From positions 18,763,001 through 18,827,000 of the forward strand of contig NC_058198.1 of assembly GCF_907165205.1 (NCBI RefSeq): a DNA stretch of 64,000 nucleotides, given 5' to 3'. This document shows, piece after piece, positions 12,463-25,705 of the stretch. The position numbers and the translations under genes were made by a program. The notes under the pieces were generated by a model that worked only from the letters and a program-made list of their open reading frames with translations, had not been told where the DNA came from and did no database searches. Every line of letters starts with the position of its first letter. Within the stretch, counting starts at the first letter, position 1. Source of the stretch: Coccinella septempunctata (Eukaryota; Arthropoda; Insecta; Coleoptera; Coccinellidae).

Positions 12463-12899
12463 TTAGTGTTTGTAATAGAATCATCAAACCGGTAAATATT
12501 AAATCTGTAGCCATAACACATGGTATTGAATATGAAGGAGAAACAATTGCACTGTATGAACAGCAAACTAATTCACTATGTTCATCGGCTGGCTTGCATG
12601 TTCATCATACCTATCAATTCATTGGAGGATCGCCTGATGGTCTAGTTGCTGATGACGGTATAGTGGAAGTTAAATGTCCATACACCTGTCGAAATTTAAA
12701 TCCAAATATTGCGTCCGAAAAAGGTTAAATAAAATTTTGTAAGAAAACATCGGGGAAACTGTCAAAGACGCATAATTATTACTATCAAATCCAGGCTCTT
12801 CTTGAAATTACAGATAGGAATTGGTGCGATCTCGTTATTTTCACTTTCCACGGGATTAAAGTAGAGAGAATTTATAGGGATGAACTTTGCTGGAGAAAA
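12447..12899 (+). pseudogene. YqaJ/lambda-exonuclease-like nuclease domain, in-frame stop
   Basis: Read in the frame of the downstream Ulp1 ORF, this stretch has the YqaJ-type signature GGSPDGLVADDG (12628-12660) followed by EVKCPY, giving the D...E-x-K metal-binding residues of the PD-(D/E)xK fold. It then has YYYQIQ (near 12780), the conserved Tyr/Gln motif of the family. A TAA at 12726-12728 interrupts the frame between the ExK motif and the YxxQ motif. Otherwise it runs straight into 12900-13772. The domain therefore sat between the PHD finger and the protease in one polypeptide. YqaJ-family enzymes are 5'-3' exonucleases of viral recombination systems; its use in transposition is inference. 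Confidence 0.7.
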
Positions 12900-13772
12900 A
12901 TGCTAAATAAAATTGAAAATTTCTTTAATTTTGTCATGCTGCCAATCCTCGCTGGCGCCGTGACTGAGCCAAAGAATCTCAAATGGAAATCGGAAGATCA
13001 ATTACAAATTTTACCCAACGGATTGGTTTCGAATGCCACTTTTTATAAAGATATCGGAAGGAGATATCACATAGCATTTTTCTCTTCTTTCACTTGCGAT
13101 GTCACCGAAATAACTTCTTGTGACTTTAAAATCTTGTCAAGTAATGAGTGGTTAACAAATTTTATAGTAGACATTTGTTTGAATATTTTCAAAGGTCGAA
13201 TAAATTCATATCAGATTATAGCCTGCATGTTTGCAACAAGAATTTTTTTATATGCTGACGGGGAAGCACATCCTTCAATAAAATCATTTAATATTCAAGG
13301 TGATGTCTTAGTTTTTCCCATCATTCAAAATTATTCCGACAGGAGAGATACTCCTCATTTACACCACTTTTGTTTGGCATTAGCTGATTTGAGAAATAAA
13401 AAATTCACATTTTTGAATCCATTTAGAAGTTCCTTAGAAGAAACAAAAAAGTACCTGTCAAAATTTTTAAAATTTGCGGAAAACTATTGTTTTGAAAATA
13501 ACGGAAATTATATTGATACCAGCAACTGGACCGTCGACGTAATTCTACATGATGAGCAGGATGACACCTTCAACTGCGGAGTTTACATTATTTATTATTT
13601 CGAAAAAATTGTTAGTGGTCAATCTTTGAGTAATGGGGTAAATATAATGCAGTACAGAAATAGCCTGAAAGAGACTATTATAAGATCATCAGATGACATG
13701 TCTGAAAAATGTTTTTTTTGCGGAAATTGCCCTAGCGACAATAATAGGTACCTACCGTTTCATTATATGTAA
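12900..13772 (+). pseudogene. Ulp1-like (C48 family) cysteine protease domain
   Basis: A 290-codon frame continuous with the nuclease segment upstream; the ATG at 12900 is internal and not a real start. The C48 layout is visible: EWLTNFIVD near residues 83-91, HHFCLALADL with the catalytic His (155/156), NKKFTFLNP with Asn173 where family members usually have Asp, Gln220 for the oxyanion hole and FNCGVYII with Cys226. Asn in place of Asp is a deviation that may reduce activity. Related proteases remove SUMO or related modifiers, and in Zisupton such a domain follows the transposase. After CFFCGNC (residues 271-277) the frame runs off at 13772; the rest of a second zinc finger is in the next frame. 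Confidence 0.75.
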
Positions 13773-13887
13773 TAATTGTTTAAGGAGTAGTCACGTCAAG
13801 TGTATTTTACCTAACGAAAAAAATTCGAATATTTTAGATTCGTTCCAATATCAATTTGGTATTTGCAAGTTATGTGAAAAAAACTAA
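13693..13887 (+). pseudogene. C-terminal PHD-like finger, frameshifted
   Basis: In this frame the real coding part starts near 13745 and gives ICNNC, SHVKC and ICKLCEKN. Together with CFFCGNC in the preceding frame these supply the ligands of a second PHD-like finger (C-x2-C ... C-x2-C ... H-x2-C ... C-x2-C). A one-base shift between about 13735 and 13760 separates the halves. The stop at 13885-13887 is the likely natural end of the transposase polyprotein. Confidence 0.6.
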
Positions 13888-14499
13888 AATTGAAAAAATA
13901 TGGGCGTAAGAATATTTTTTGAGTTGATTTTTCTAGATTCCCTGTTTGTTGTAATTATTTAGAATTATTTTGTTTTTGTTGTCATTATGCACAACCATTT
14001 TCAATCTTGTTTTGATTATCAAGGATAACTTCGTTTTTTTATTCAGAATTATTTTTATTTTCGTTTTCATTATTCATTATGAATTTTATATTGTTGTTAT
14101 AATACAGAATTATTTTTATTTTTGTTATTTTTCTGAAATATTTTCATTCTGCTGTTATTTTCTATTGTTATTTATCAACAGAACTCCTTTGCGCCATTTC
14201 TGACGCAAAGGTGCATGATGTTCTGGAGAGAGGGCAGAAGCCACTATGTGGGACAATAGGGCTCTTGGCGAACACCCACCATAAAAAAAAGTAACGCACC
14301 TATGAAATACCTCCTGGGTGGTGTGGAAAATTTCATGTAAATAACAATCAATTTTGGAAACAACTGCTGAAACAGAAATTCGACTGAACTCTGCACATCA
14401 CAGAATACTTCTCAAAATCGGAAATGAACTATAATTTATAATAATGGCTTTAACAGTCGGATAGGAATAATAGTAGTTTTCTCTCGTGCTTCTCTTCGA
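13888..14499. other. 3' untranslated / spacer region before right array
   Basis: A T-rich stretch (13900-14180) is followed by unique sequence. A short hairpin is visible at about 14188-14211 (CTTTGCG and CGCAAAG arms). The 77-codon open frame at 13970-14203 is T-rich and hydrophobic by composition and is not a credible gene. The right-arm array begins at about 14500. Confidence 0.5.
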
Positions 14500-17400
14500 A
14501 ATGTAAAAAATTTCGATAATTTGGTGTCACCCGACCCCCCTACGGTGGTACAAATTATTAAATATTGGCTTTTAGAATGCACTCGTGTTTCCCAATATTT
14601 CAACGAAAAAATTATGAACGAACACGGAACCCCCTCCTCGATACAGCCTGTAATGTAGATAATTTCGATTCTTTGGTGTCCCCCGACTCGCCTACGGTGG
14701 TACAAATTATGAACTATTGTTTTTTCGATTGCACTCATGTTTCCCAATATTTCAACGAAAAAATCATGAACGAACACGGAACCCCCTTCTCGATACTGCC
14801 TGAAATGTAAAAAATTTCCATAACTTGGTGTCCCCCGACTCCCCTACGGTGGTACAAATTATGAAATATCGTTTTTTTGATTGCACTCGTGTTTTCCAAT
14901 ATTTCAACGAAAAAATTATGAACGAACACGGAACCCCCTCCTCGATACAGCCTGTAATGTAGATAATTTCGATTCTTTGGTGTCCCCCGACTCCCCTACG
15001 GTGGTACAAATTATGAACTATTGTTTTTTCGATTGCACTCGTGTTTCCCAATATTTCAACGAAAAAATCATGAACGAACACGGAACCCCCTCCTCGATAC
15101 AGCCTGAAATGTAAAAAATTTCGATAATTTGGTGTCCTTCGACCCCCCTACGGTGGTACAAATTAAGAAATATGGTTTTTTCGATTGCACTCGTGTTTCC
15201 CAATATTTCAACGAAAAAATCATGAACGAACACGGAACCCCCTCCTCGATACAGCCTGAAATGTAAAAAATTTCGATAATTTGGTGTCCCCCGACCCCCC
15301 TACGGTGATACAAAATATAAAATATTGTGTTTTAGAATGCACTCGTGTTTCCCAATATTTCAACGGAAAAACCATGAACGAACACGGAACCCCCTCCTCG
15401 ATACAGCCTGAAATGTGAAAAATTTCGATTCTTTGGTGTCCCCCGACTCCCCTACGGTGGTGCAAATTATGAACTATTTATTTTTCGATTGCACTCGTGT
15501 TTCCCAATATTTCAACGAAAGAATCATGAACGAACACGGAACCCCCTTCTCGTTACAACCTGAAATGTAAAAAATTTCCATAACTTGGTGTCCCCCGACT
15601 CCCTTACGGTGGTACAAATTATGAAATATCGTTTTTTTGATTGCACTCGTGTTTTCCAATATTTCAGCGAAAAAATTATGAACGAACACGGAACCCCCTC
15701 CTCGATACAGCCTGTAATGTAGATAATTTCGATTCTTTGGTGTCCCCCGACTCCCCTACGGTGGTACAAATTATGAAATATTGTTTTTTCGAAAGCACTC
15801 GTGTTTCCCAATATTTCAACGAAAAAATCATGAACGAACACGGAACCCCCTTCTCAATACAGCCTGAAATGTAAAAAATTTCTATTCTTTGTTGTCCCCC
15901 GACCCCCTACGGTGGTACAAATTATGAAATATTGTTTTTTCGAAAGCACTCGTGTTTCCAATATTTCAACGAAAAAATCATGAACGAACACGAAACCCCC
16001 TTCTCAATACAGCCTGAAATGTAAAAAAATTCTATTCTTTGGTGTCCCCCGACCCCCTACGGTGGTACAAATTATGAAATATTGTTTTTTCGAAAGCACT
16101 CGTGTTTCCCAATATTTCAACGAAAAAATCATGAACGAACACGGAACCCCCTTCTCAATACAGCCTGAAATGTAAAAAATTTCTATTCTTTGGTGTCCCC
16201 CGACCCCCTACGGTGGTACAAATTATGAAATATTGTTTTTTCGAAAGCACTCGTGTTTCCCAATATTTCAACGAAAAAATCATGAACGAACACGGAATCC
16301 CCTTCTCAATACAGCCTGAAATGTAAAAAATTTCTATTCTTTGGTGTCCCCCGACCTCCTACGGTGGTACAAATTATGAAATATCGTTTTTTTGATTGCA
16401 CTCGTGTTTTTCAATATTTCAACGAAAAAATTATGAACGAACACGGAACCCCCTCCTCGATACTGCCTGTAATGTAGATAATTTCGATTCTTTGGTGTCC
16501 CCCGACTCCCCTACGGTGGTACAAATTATGAACTATTGTTTTTTCGATTGCACTCGTGTTTCCCTATATTTCAACGAAAAAATCATGAACGAACACGGAA
16601 CCCCCTCCTCGATACAGCCTGAAATGTAAAAAATTTCGATAATTTGGTGTCCTTCGACCCCCCTACGGTGGTACAAATTATGAAATATTGTTTTTTTAAT
16701 TGCACTCGTGTTTCCCAATATTTCAACGAAAAAATCATGAACGAACACGGAACCCCCTCCTCGATACAGCCTGAAATGTAAAAAATTTCGATTCTTTGAT
16801 GTCCCCCGACTCCCCTGCTTTGGTACAAATTACGAAATATGGTTTTTTCGAAAGCACTCGTGTTTCCCAATATTTCAACGAAAAAATCATGAACGAACAC
16901 GGAACCCCCTCCTCGATACAGCCTGAAATGTAAAAAATTTCGATAATTTGGTGTCCCCCGACCCCCCTACGGTGATACAAAATATGAAATATTGTGTTTT
17001 AGAATGCACTCGTGTTTCCCAATATTTCAACGGAAAAACCATGAACGAACACGGAACCCCCTCCTCGATACAGCCTGAAATGTAAAAAATTTCTATTCTT
17101 TGGTGTCCCCCGACCCCCCTACGGTGGTACAAATTATAAAATATTGTTTTTTCGAAAGCACTCGTGTTTTCCAATATTTCAACGAAAAAATCATGAACGA
17201 ACACGGAACCCCCTCCTCGATACTGCCTGTAATGTAGATAATTTCGATTCTTTGGTGTCCCCCGACTCCCTTACGGTGGTACAAATTATGAACTATTGTT
17301 TTTTCGATTGCACTCGTGTTTCCCAATATTTCAACGAAAAAATCATGAACGAACACGGAACCCCCTTCTCGATACTGCCTGAAATGTAAAAAATTTCCAT

Positions 17401-20400
17401 AACTTGGTGTCCCCCGACTCCCCTACGGTGGTACAAATTATGAAATATCGTTTTTTTGATTGCACTCGTGTTTTTCAATATTTCAACGAAAAAATTATGA
17501 ACGAACACGGAACCCCCTCCTTGATACTGCCTGTAATGTAGATAATTTCGATTCTTTGGTGTCCCCCGACTCCCCTACGGTGGTACAAATTATGAACTAT
17601 TGTTTTTTCGATTGCACTCGTGTTTCCCAATATTTCAACGAAAAAATCATGAACGAACACGGAACCCCCTCCTCGATACAGCCTGAAATGTAAAAAATTT
17701 CGATAATTTGGTGTCCCCCGACCCCCCTACGGTGATACAAAATATGAAATATTGTGTTTTAGAATGCACTCGTGTTTCCCAATATTTCAACGGAAAAACC
17801 ATGAACGAACACGGAACCCCCTCCTCGATACAGACTGAAATGTAAAAAATTTCGATTCTTTGGTGTCCCCCGACTCCCCTACGGTGGTACAAATTATGAA
17901 CTATTGTTTTTTCGATTGCACTCGTGTTTTCCAATATTTCAACGAAAAAATCATGAACGAACACGGAACCCCCTTCTCGATACAGCCTGAAATGTAAAAA
18001 ATTTCCATAACTTGGTGTCCCCCGACTCCCCTACGGTGGTACAAATTATGAAATATCGTTTTTTTGATTGCACTCGTGTTTTCCAATATTTCAACGAAAA
18101 AATTATGAACGAACACGGAACCCCCTCGTCGATACAGCCTGTAATGTAGATAATTTCGATTCTTTGGTGTCCCCCGACTCCCCTACGGTGGTACAAATTA
18201 TGAACTATTGTTTTTTCGATTGCACTCGTGTTTCCCAATATTTTAACGAAAAAATCATGAACGAACTCGGAACCCCCTCCTCGATACAGCCTGAAATGTA
18301 AAAAATTTCGATAATTTGGTGTCCTTCGACCCCCCTACGGTGGTACAAATTATGAAATATTGTTTTTTTAATTGCACTCGTGTTTCCCAATATTTCAAGA
18401 AAAAATCATGAACGAACACGGAACCCCCTCCTCGATACAGCCTGAAATGTAAAAAATTTCGATTCTTTGATGTCCCCCGACTCCCCTGCTTTGGTACAAA
18501 TTACGAAATATGGTTTTTTCGAAAGCACTCGAGTTTCCCAATATTTCAACGAAAAAATCATGAACGAACACGGAACCCCCTCCTCGATACAGTCTGAAAT
18601 GTAAAAAATTTCGATAATTTGGTGTCCCCCGACCCCCCTACGGTGATACAAAATATGAAATATTGTGTTTTAGAATGCACTCGTGTTTCCCAATATTTCA
18701 ACGGAAAAACCATGAACGAACACGGAACCCCCTCCTCGATACAGCCTGAAATGTAAAAAATTTCGATAATTTGGTGTCCCCCGACCCCCCTACGGTGATA
18801 CAAAATATGAAATATTGTGTTTTAGAATGCACTCGTGTTTCCCAATATTTCAACGGAAAAACCATGAACGAACACGGAACCCCCTCCTCGATACAGCCTG
18901 AAATGTAAAAAATTTCTATTCTTTGGTGTCCCCCGACCCCCCTACGGTGGTACAAATTATGAAATATTGTTTTTTCGAAAGCACTCGTGTTTTCCAATAT
19001 TTCAACGAAAAAATCATGAACGAACACGGAACCCCCTCCTCGATACTGCCTGTAATGTAGATAATTTCGATTCTTTGGTGTCCCCCGACTCCCTTACGGT
19101 GGTACAAATTATGAACTATTGTTTTTTCGATTGCACTCGTGTTTCCCAATATTTCAACGAAAAAATCATGAACGAACACGGAACCCCCTCCTCGATACAG
19201 CCTGAAATGTAAAAAATTTCGATAATTTGGTGTCCTTCGACTCCCCTACGGTGGTACAAATTATGAAATATTGTTTTTTCGAAAGCACTCGTGTTTCCCA
19301 ATATTTCAACGAAAAAATCATGAACGAACACGGAACCCCCTTCTCAATACAGCCTGAAATGTAAAAAATTTCTATTCTTTGGTGTCCCCCGACTCCCCTA
19401 CGGTGGTACAAATTATGAACTATTGTTTTTTCGATTGCACTCGTGTTTCCCAATATTTCAACGAAAAAATCATGAACGAACACGGAACCCTCTTCTCGAT
19501 ACTGCCTGAAATGTAAAAAATTTCCATAACTTGGTGTCCCCCGACTCCCCTACGGTGGTACAAATTATGAAATATCGTTTTTTTGATTGCACTCGTGTTT
19601 TTCAATATTTCAACGAAAAAATCATGAACGAACACGGAACCCCCTCCTCGATACAGCCTGAAATGTAAAAAATTTCGATTCTTTGATGTCCCCCGACTCC
19701 CCTGCTTTGGTACAAATTACGAAATATGGTTTTTTCGAAAGCACTCGTGTTTCCCAATATTTCAACGAAAAAATCATGAACGAACACGGAACCCCCTCCT
19801 CGATACAGCCTGAAATGTAAAAAATTTCGATAATTTGGTGTCCCCCGACCCCCCTACGGTGATACAAAATATGAAATATTGTTTTTTTAATTGCACTCGT
19901 GTTTCCCAATATTTCAACGAAAAAATCATGAACGAACTCGGAACCCCCTCCTCGATACAGCCTGAAATGTAAAAAATTTCGATTCTTTGATGTCCCCCGA
20001 CTCCCCTGCTTTGGTACAAATTACGAAATATGGTTTTTTCGAAAGCACTCGTGTTTCCCAATATTTCAACGAAAAAATCATGAACGAACACGGAACCCTC
20101 TTCTCGATACTGCCTGAAATGTAAAAAATTTCCATAACTTGGTGTCCCCCGACTCCCCTACGGTGGAACAAATTATGAAATATCGTTTTTTTGATTGCAC
20201 TCGTGTTTTTCAATATTTCAACGAAAAAATCATGAACGAACACGGAACCCCCTCCTCGATACAGCCTGAAATGTAAAAAATTTCGATAATTTGGTGTCCT
20301 TCGACTCCCCTACGGTGGTACAAATTATGAAATATTGTTTTTTCGAAAGCACTCGTGTTTCCCAATATTTCAACGAAAAAATCATGAGAGAACACGGAAC

Positions 20401-23400
20401 CCCCTTCTCAATACAGCCTGAAATGTAAAAAATTTCTATTCTTTGGTGTCCCCCGACTCCCCTACGGTGGTACAAATTATGAACTATTGTTTTTTCGATT
20501 GCACTCGTGTTTCCCAATATTTCAACGAAAAAATCATGAACGAACAGGGAACCCCCTCCTCGATACAGCCTGAAATGTAAAAAATTTCGATTCTTTGATG
20601 TCCCCCGACTCCCCTGCTTTGGTACAAATTACGAAATATGGTTTTTTCGAAAGCACTCGTGTTTCCCAATATTTCAACGAAAAAATCATGAACGAACACG
20701 GAACCCCCTCCTCGATACAGCCTGAAATGTAAAAAATTTCGATAATTTGGTGTCCCCCGACCCCCCTACGGTGATACAAAATATGAAATATTGTGTTTTA
20801 GAATGCACTCGTGTTTCCCAATATTTCAACGGAAAAACCATGAACGAACACGGAACCCCCTCCTCGATACAGACTGAAATGTAAAAAATTTCGATTCTTT
20901 GGTGTCCCCCGACTCCCCTACGGTGGTACAAATTATGAACTATTGTTTTTTCGATTGCACTCGTGTTTTCCAATATTTCAACGAAAAAATCATGAACGAA
21001 CACGGAACCCCCTTCTCGATACAGCCTGAAATGTAAAAAATTTCCATAACTTGCTGTCCCCCGACTCCCCTACGGTGGTACAAATTATGAAATATCGTTT
21101 TTTTGATTGCACTCGTGTTTTCCAATATTTCAACGAAAAAATTATGAACGAACACGGAACCCCCTCCTCGATACAGCCTGTAATGTAGATAATTTCGATT
21201 CTTTGGTGTCCCCCGACTCCCCTACGGTGGTACAAATTATGAACTATTGTTTTTTCGATTGCACTCGTGTTTTCCAATATTTTAACGAAAAAATCATGAA
21301 CGAACTCGGAACCCCCTCCTCGATACAGCCTGAAATGTAAAAAATTTCGATAATTTGGTGTCCTTCGACCCCCCTACGGTGGTACAAATTATGAAATATT
21401 GTTTTTTTAATTGCACTCGTGTTTCCCAATATTTCAACGAAAAAATCATGAACGAACACGGAACCCCCTCCTCGATACAGCCTGAAATGTAAAAAATTTC
21501 GATTCTTTGATGTCCCCCGATTCCCCTGCTTTGGTACAAATTACGAAATATGGTTTTTTCGAAAGCACTCGTGTTTCCCAATATTTCAACGAAAAAATCA
21601 TGAACGAACACGGAACCCCCTCCTCGATACAGCCTGAAATGTAAAAAATTTCGATAATTTGGTGTCCCCCGACCCCTACGGTGATACAAAATATGAAATA
21701 TTGTGTTTTAGAATGCACTCGTGTTTCCCAATATTTCAACGGAAAAACCATGAACGAACACGGAACCCCCTCCTCGATACAGCCTGAAATGTAAAAAATT
21801 TCTATTCTTTGGTGTCCCCCGACCCCCCTACGGTGGTACAAATTATGAAATATTGTTTTTTCGAAAGCACTCGTGTTTTCCAATATTTCAACGAAAAAAT
21901 CATGAACGAACACGGCACCCCCTCCTCGATACAGCCTGAAATGTAAAAAATTTCGATTCTTTGGTGTCCCCCGACTCCCCTACGGTGGTACAAATTATGA
22001 AATATTGTGTTTTAGAATGCACTCGTGTTTCCCAATATTTCAACGAAGAAATCATGAACGAACACGGCACCCCCTCCTCGATACAGCCTGAAATGTAAAA
22101 AATTTCTATTCTTTGGTGTCCCCCGAACCCCTACGGTGGTACAAATTATGAAATGTTGTTTTTTCGAAAGCACTCGTGTTTCCCAATATTTCAACGAAAA
22201 AATTATTAACGAACACGGAACCCCCTCCTCAATACAGCCTGAAATGTAAAAAATTTCTATTCTTTGGTGTCCACCGACCCCCTACGGTGGTACAAATTAT
22301 GAACTATTGTTTTTTCGATTGCACTCGTGTTTCCCAATATTTCAACGAAAAAATCATGAACGAACACGGAACCCCCTCCTCGATACAGCCTGAAATGTAA
22401 AAAATTTCGATGATTTGGTGTCCTTCGACTCCCCTACGGTGGTACAAATTATGAAATATTGTTTTTTCGAAAGCACTCGTGTTTCCCAATATTTCAACGA
22501 AAAAATCATGAACGAACACGGAACCCCCTTCTCAATACAGCCTGAAATGTAAAAAATTTCTATTCTTTGGTGTCCCCCGACTCCCCCACGGTGGTACAAA
22601 TTATGAACTATTGTTTTTTCGATTGCACTCGTGTTTCCCAATATTTCAACGAAAAAATCATGAACGAACACGGAACCCCCTTCTCGATACTGCCTGAAAT
22701 GTAAAAAATTTCCATAACTTGGTGTCCCCTGACTCCCCTACGGTGGTACAAATTATGAAATATCGTTTTTTTTGATTGCACTCGTGTTTTTCAATATTTC
22801 AACGAAAAAATTATGAACGAACACGGAACCCCCTCCTCGATACTGCCTGTAATGTAGATAATTTCGATTCTTTGGTGTCCCCCGACTCCCCTACGGTGGT
22901 ACAAATTATGAACTATTGTTTTTTCGATTGCACTCGTGTTTCCCAATATTTCAACGAAAAAATCATGAACGAACACGGAACCCCCTCCTCGATACAGCCT
23001 GAAATGTAAAAAATTTCGATAATTTGTGTCCTTCGACCCCCCTACGGTGGTACAAATTACGAAATATGGTTTTTTCGATTGCACTCGTGTTTCCCAATAT
23101 TTCAACGAAAAAATCATGAACGAACACGGAACCCCCTCCTCGATACAGCCTGAAATGTAAAAAATTTCTATTCTTTGGTGTCCCCCGACTCCCCTACGGT
23201 GGTACAAATTATGAACTATTGTTTTTTCGATTGCACTCGTGTTTCCCAATATTTCAACGAAAAAATCATGAACGAAGACGGCACCCCCTCCTCGATACAG
23301 CCTGAAATGTAAAATATTTCGATAATTTGGTGTCCTTCGACCCCCCTACGGTGGTACAAATTATGAAATATTGTTTTTTTAATTGCACTCGTGTTTCCCA

Positions 23401-25705
23401 ATATTTCAACGAAAAAATCATGAATGAACATGGAACCCCCTCCTCGATACGGACTGAAATGTAAAAAAGTTCGATAATTTGGTGTCCCCCGACCCCTCTA
23501 CGGTGGTACAACTTACGAAATATGATTTTCTCGAATGCACTCGTGTTCCTCAATATTTCAACGGAAAAATCATGAACGAACACGGCAGCCCCTCCTCGAT
23601 ACAGCCTGAAATGTAAAAAAGGAGGATAACTTGTTTTTCCTTACCCCCTTAGGGTGGTACACATTCTTAAATACTTTCAATCCACTACTTATCGCGCAAC
23701 ATCTCGCGAAATACGGTCTAAAATGTAATGATTTCGCACGATTCAATTCCCCGAATGTCATGAAATACTATATCAACATCAATACTACTCATTACTAAAT
23801 TTTTGTTTGACTCTTAGTAATGGCTACACCATTATCAATCGTCCACGATATTGCAATCCTAACGAAGAACTATGAGTAACGAGCAATAAGCGTGGATACG
23901 AACTACTCCCCTACGGTGGTACAAATTATGAAATATTGTTTTTTCGAAAGCACTCGTGTTTCCCAATATTTCAACGAAAAAATCATGAACGAACACGGAA
24001 CCCCCTTCTCAATACAGCCTGAAATGTAAAAAATTTCTATTCTTTGGTGTCCCCCGACTCCCCTACGGTGGTACAAATTATGAACTATTGTTTTTTCGAT
24101 TGCACTCGTGTTTCCCAATATTTCAACGAAAAAATCATGAACGAACACGGAACCCCCTTCTCGATACTGCCTGAAATGTAAAAAATTTCCATTACTTGGT
24201 GTCCCCCGACTCCCCTACGGTGGTACAAATTATGAAATATCGTTTTTTTGATTGCACTCGTGTTTTTCAATATTTCAACGAAAAAATTATGAACGAACAC
24301 GGAACCCCCTCCTCGATACTGTCTGTAATGTAGATAATTTCGATTCTTTGGTGTCCCCCGACCCCCCCTACGGTGGTACAAATTATGAAATATTGTTGTT
24401 TCGAAAGCACTCGTGTTTTCCAATATTTCAACGAAAAAATCATGAACGAACACGGAACCCCCTTCTCAATACAGCCTGAAATGTAAAAAATTTCTATTCT
24501 TTGGTGTCCACCGACTCCCTACGGTGGTACAAATTATGACATATTGTTTTTTCGAAAGCACTCGTGTTTCCCAATATTTCAACGAAAAAATCATGAACGA
24601 ACACGGAACCCCCTTCTCAATACAGCCTGAAATGTAAAAAAATTCTATTCTTTGGTTTCCCCCGACCCCCCTACGGTGGTACAAATTATGAAATATTGTT
24701 TTTTCGAAAGCACTCGTGTTTTCCAATATTTCAACGAAAAAATCATGAACGAACACGGCACCCCCTCCTCGATACAGCCTGAAATGTAAAAAATTTCGAT
24801 AATTTGGTGTCCCCCGACCCCCCTACGGTGATACAAAATATGAAATATTGTGTTTTAGAATGCACTCGTGTTTCCCAATATTTCAACGGAAAAACCATGA
24901 ACGAACACGGAACCCCCTCCTCGATACAGCCTGAAATGTAAAAAATTTCTATTCTTTGGTGTCCCCCGACCCCCCTACGGTGGTACAAATTATGAAATAT
25001 TGTTTTTTCGAAAGCACTCGTGTTTTCCAATATTTCAACGAAAAAATCATGAACGAACACGGAACGCCCTTCTCAATACAGCCTGAAATGTAAAAAATTT
25101 CTATTCTTTGGTGTCCCCCGACCCCCTACGGTGGTACAAATTATGAAATATTGTTTTTTCGAAAGCACTCGTGTTTCCCAATATTTCAACGAAAAAATCA
25201 TGAACGAACACGGAACCCCCTTCTCAATACAGCCTGAAATGTAAAAAAATTCTATTCTTTGGTTTCCCCCGACCCCCCTACGGTGGTACAAATTATGAAA
25301 TTTTGTTTTTTCGAAAGCACTCGTGTTTTCCAATATTTCAACGAAAAAATCATGAACGAACACGGCACCCCCTCCTCGATACAGCCTGAAATGTAAAAAA
25401 TTTCGATAATTTGGTGTCCTTCGACCCCCCTACGGTGGTACAAATTATGAAATATTGTTTTTTTAATTGTACTCGTGTTTCTCAATATTTCAACGAAAAA
25501 ATCATGAACGAACACGGAACCCCCTCCTCGATACAGCCTGAAATGTAAAAAAGTTCGATAATTTGGTGTCCCCCGACCCCTCTACGGTGGTACAACTTAA
25601 GAAATATGATTTTCTCGAATGCACTCGTGTTCCTCAATATTTCAACGGAAAAATCATGAACGAACACGGCATCCCCTCCTCGATATAGCCTGAAATGTAA
25701 AAAAG
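14500..25705 (-). repeat. Right-arm array of 152-bp units (about 70 units)
   Basis: This is the same unit as the left arm in inverse orientation; for example CGAACACGGAACCCC recurs at 14771, 14923 and 15075, a 152 bp step. Units differ in a few diagnostic spots (GATTGCACTC, AAAGCACTC or AGAATGCACTC; CGATAATTTGG, CTATTCTTTGG or CCATAACTTGG). Blocks of variants recur as sets: 17647-18390 reappears at 20686-21459 (offset 3039), 17093-17389 at 18916-19212 (offset 1823) and 19116-19483 at 22304-22671 (offset 3188). This is the footprint of unequal exchange. The array is broken by an internal terminus at 23590-23905. Its many 60-155 codon frames on both strands are artefacts of the period. Confidence 0.95.
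23590..23905 (-). repeat. Internal, truncated copy of the element terminus
   Basis: Inside the right array, sequence equivalent to the unique terminus appears (GATTTCGCACGATTCAATTC, then TGAAATACTATATCAACATC and on to GCGTGGATACGAA). It stops about 120 bp short of the true end and joins straight to a 152-bp unit at about 23903. It lacks the 134-bp segment of the right end and shares with the left end the variant TCCGTATCG in the neighbouring unit (5913 versus 23450). Confidence 0.88.

Noticed and set aside
14500..25705. Regularly spaced repeats as a CRISPR array
   Set aside because: Units are contiguous with no unique spacers, the context is eukaryotic and no cas genes are present.
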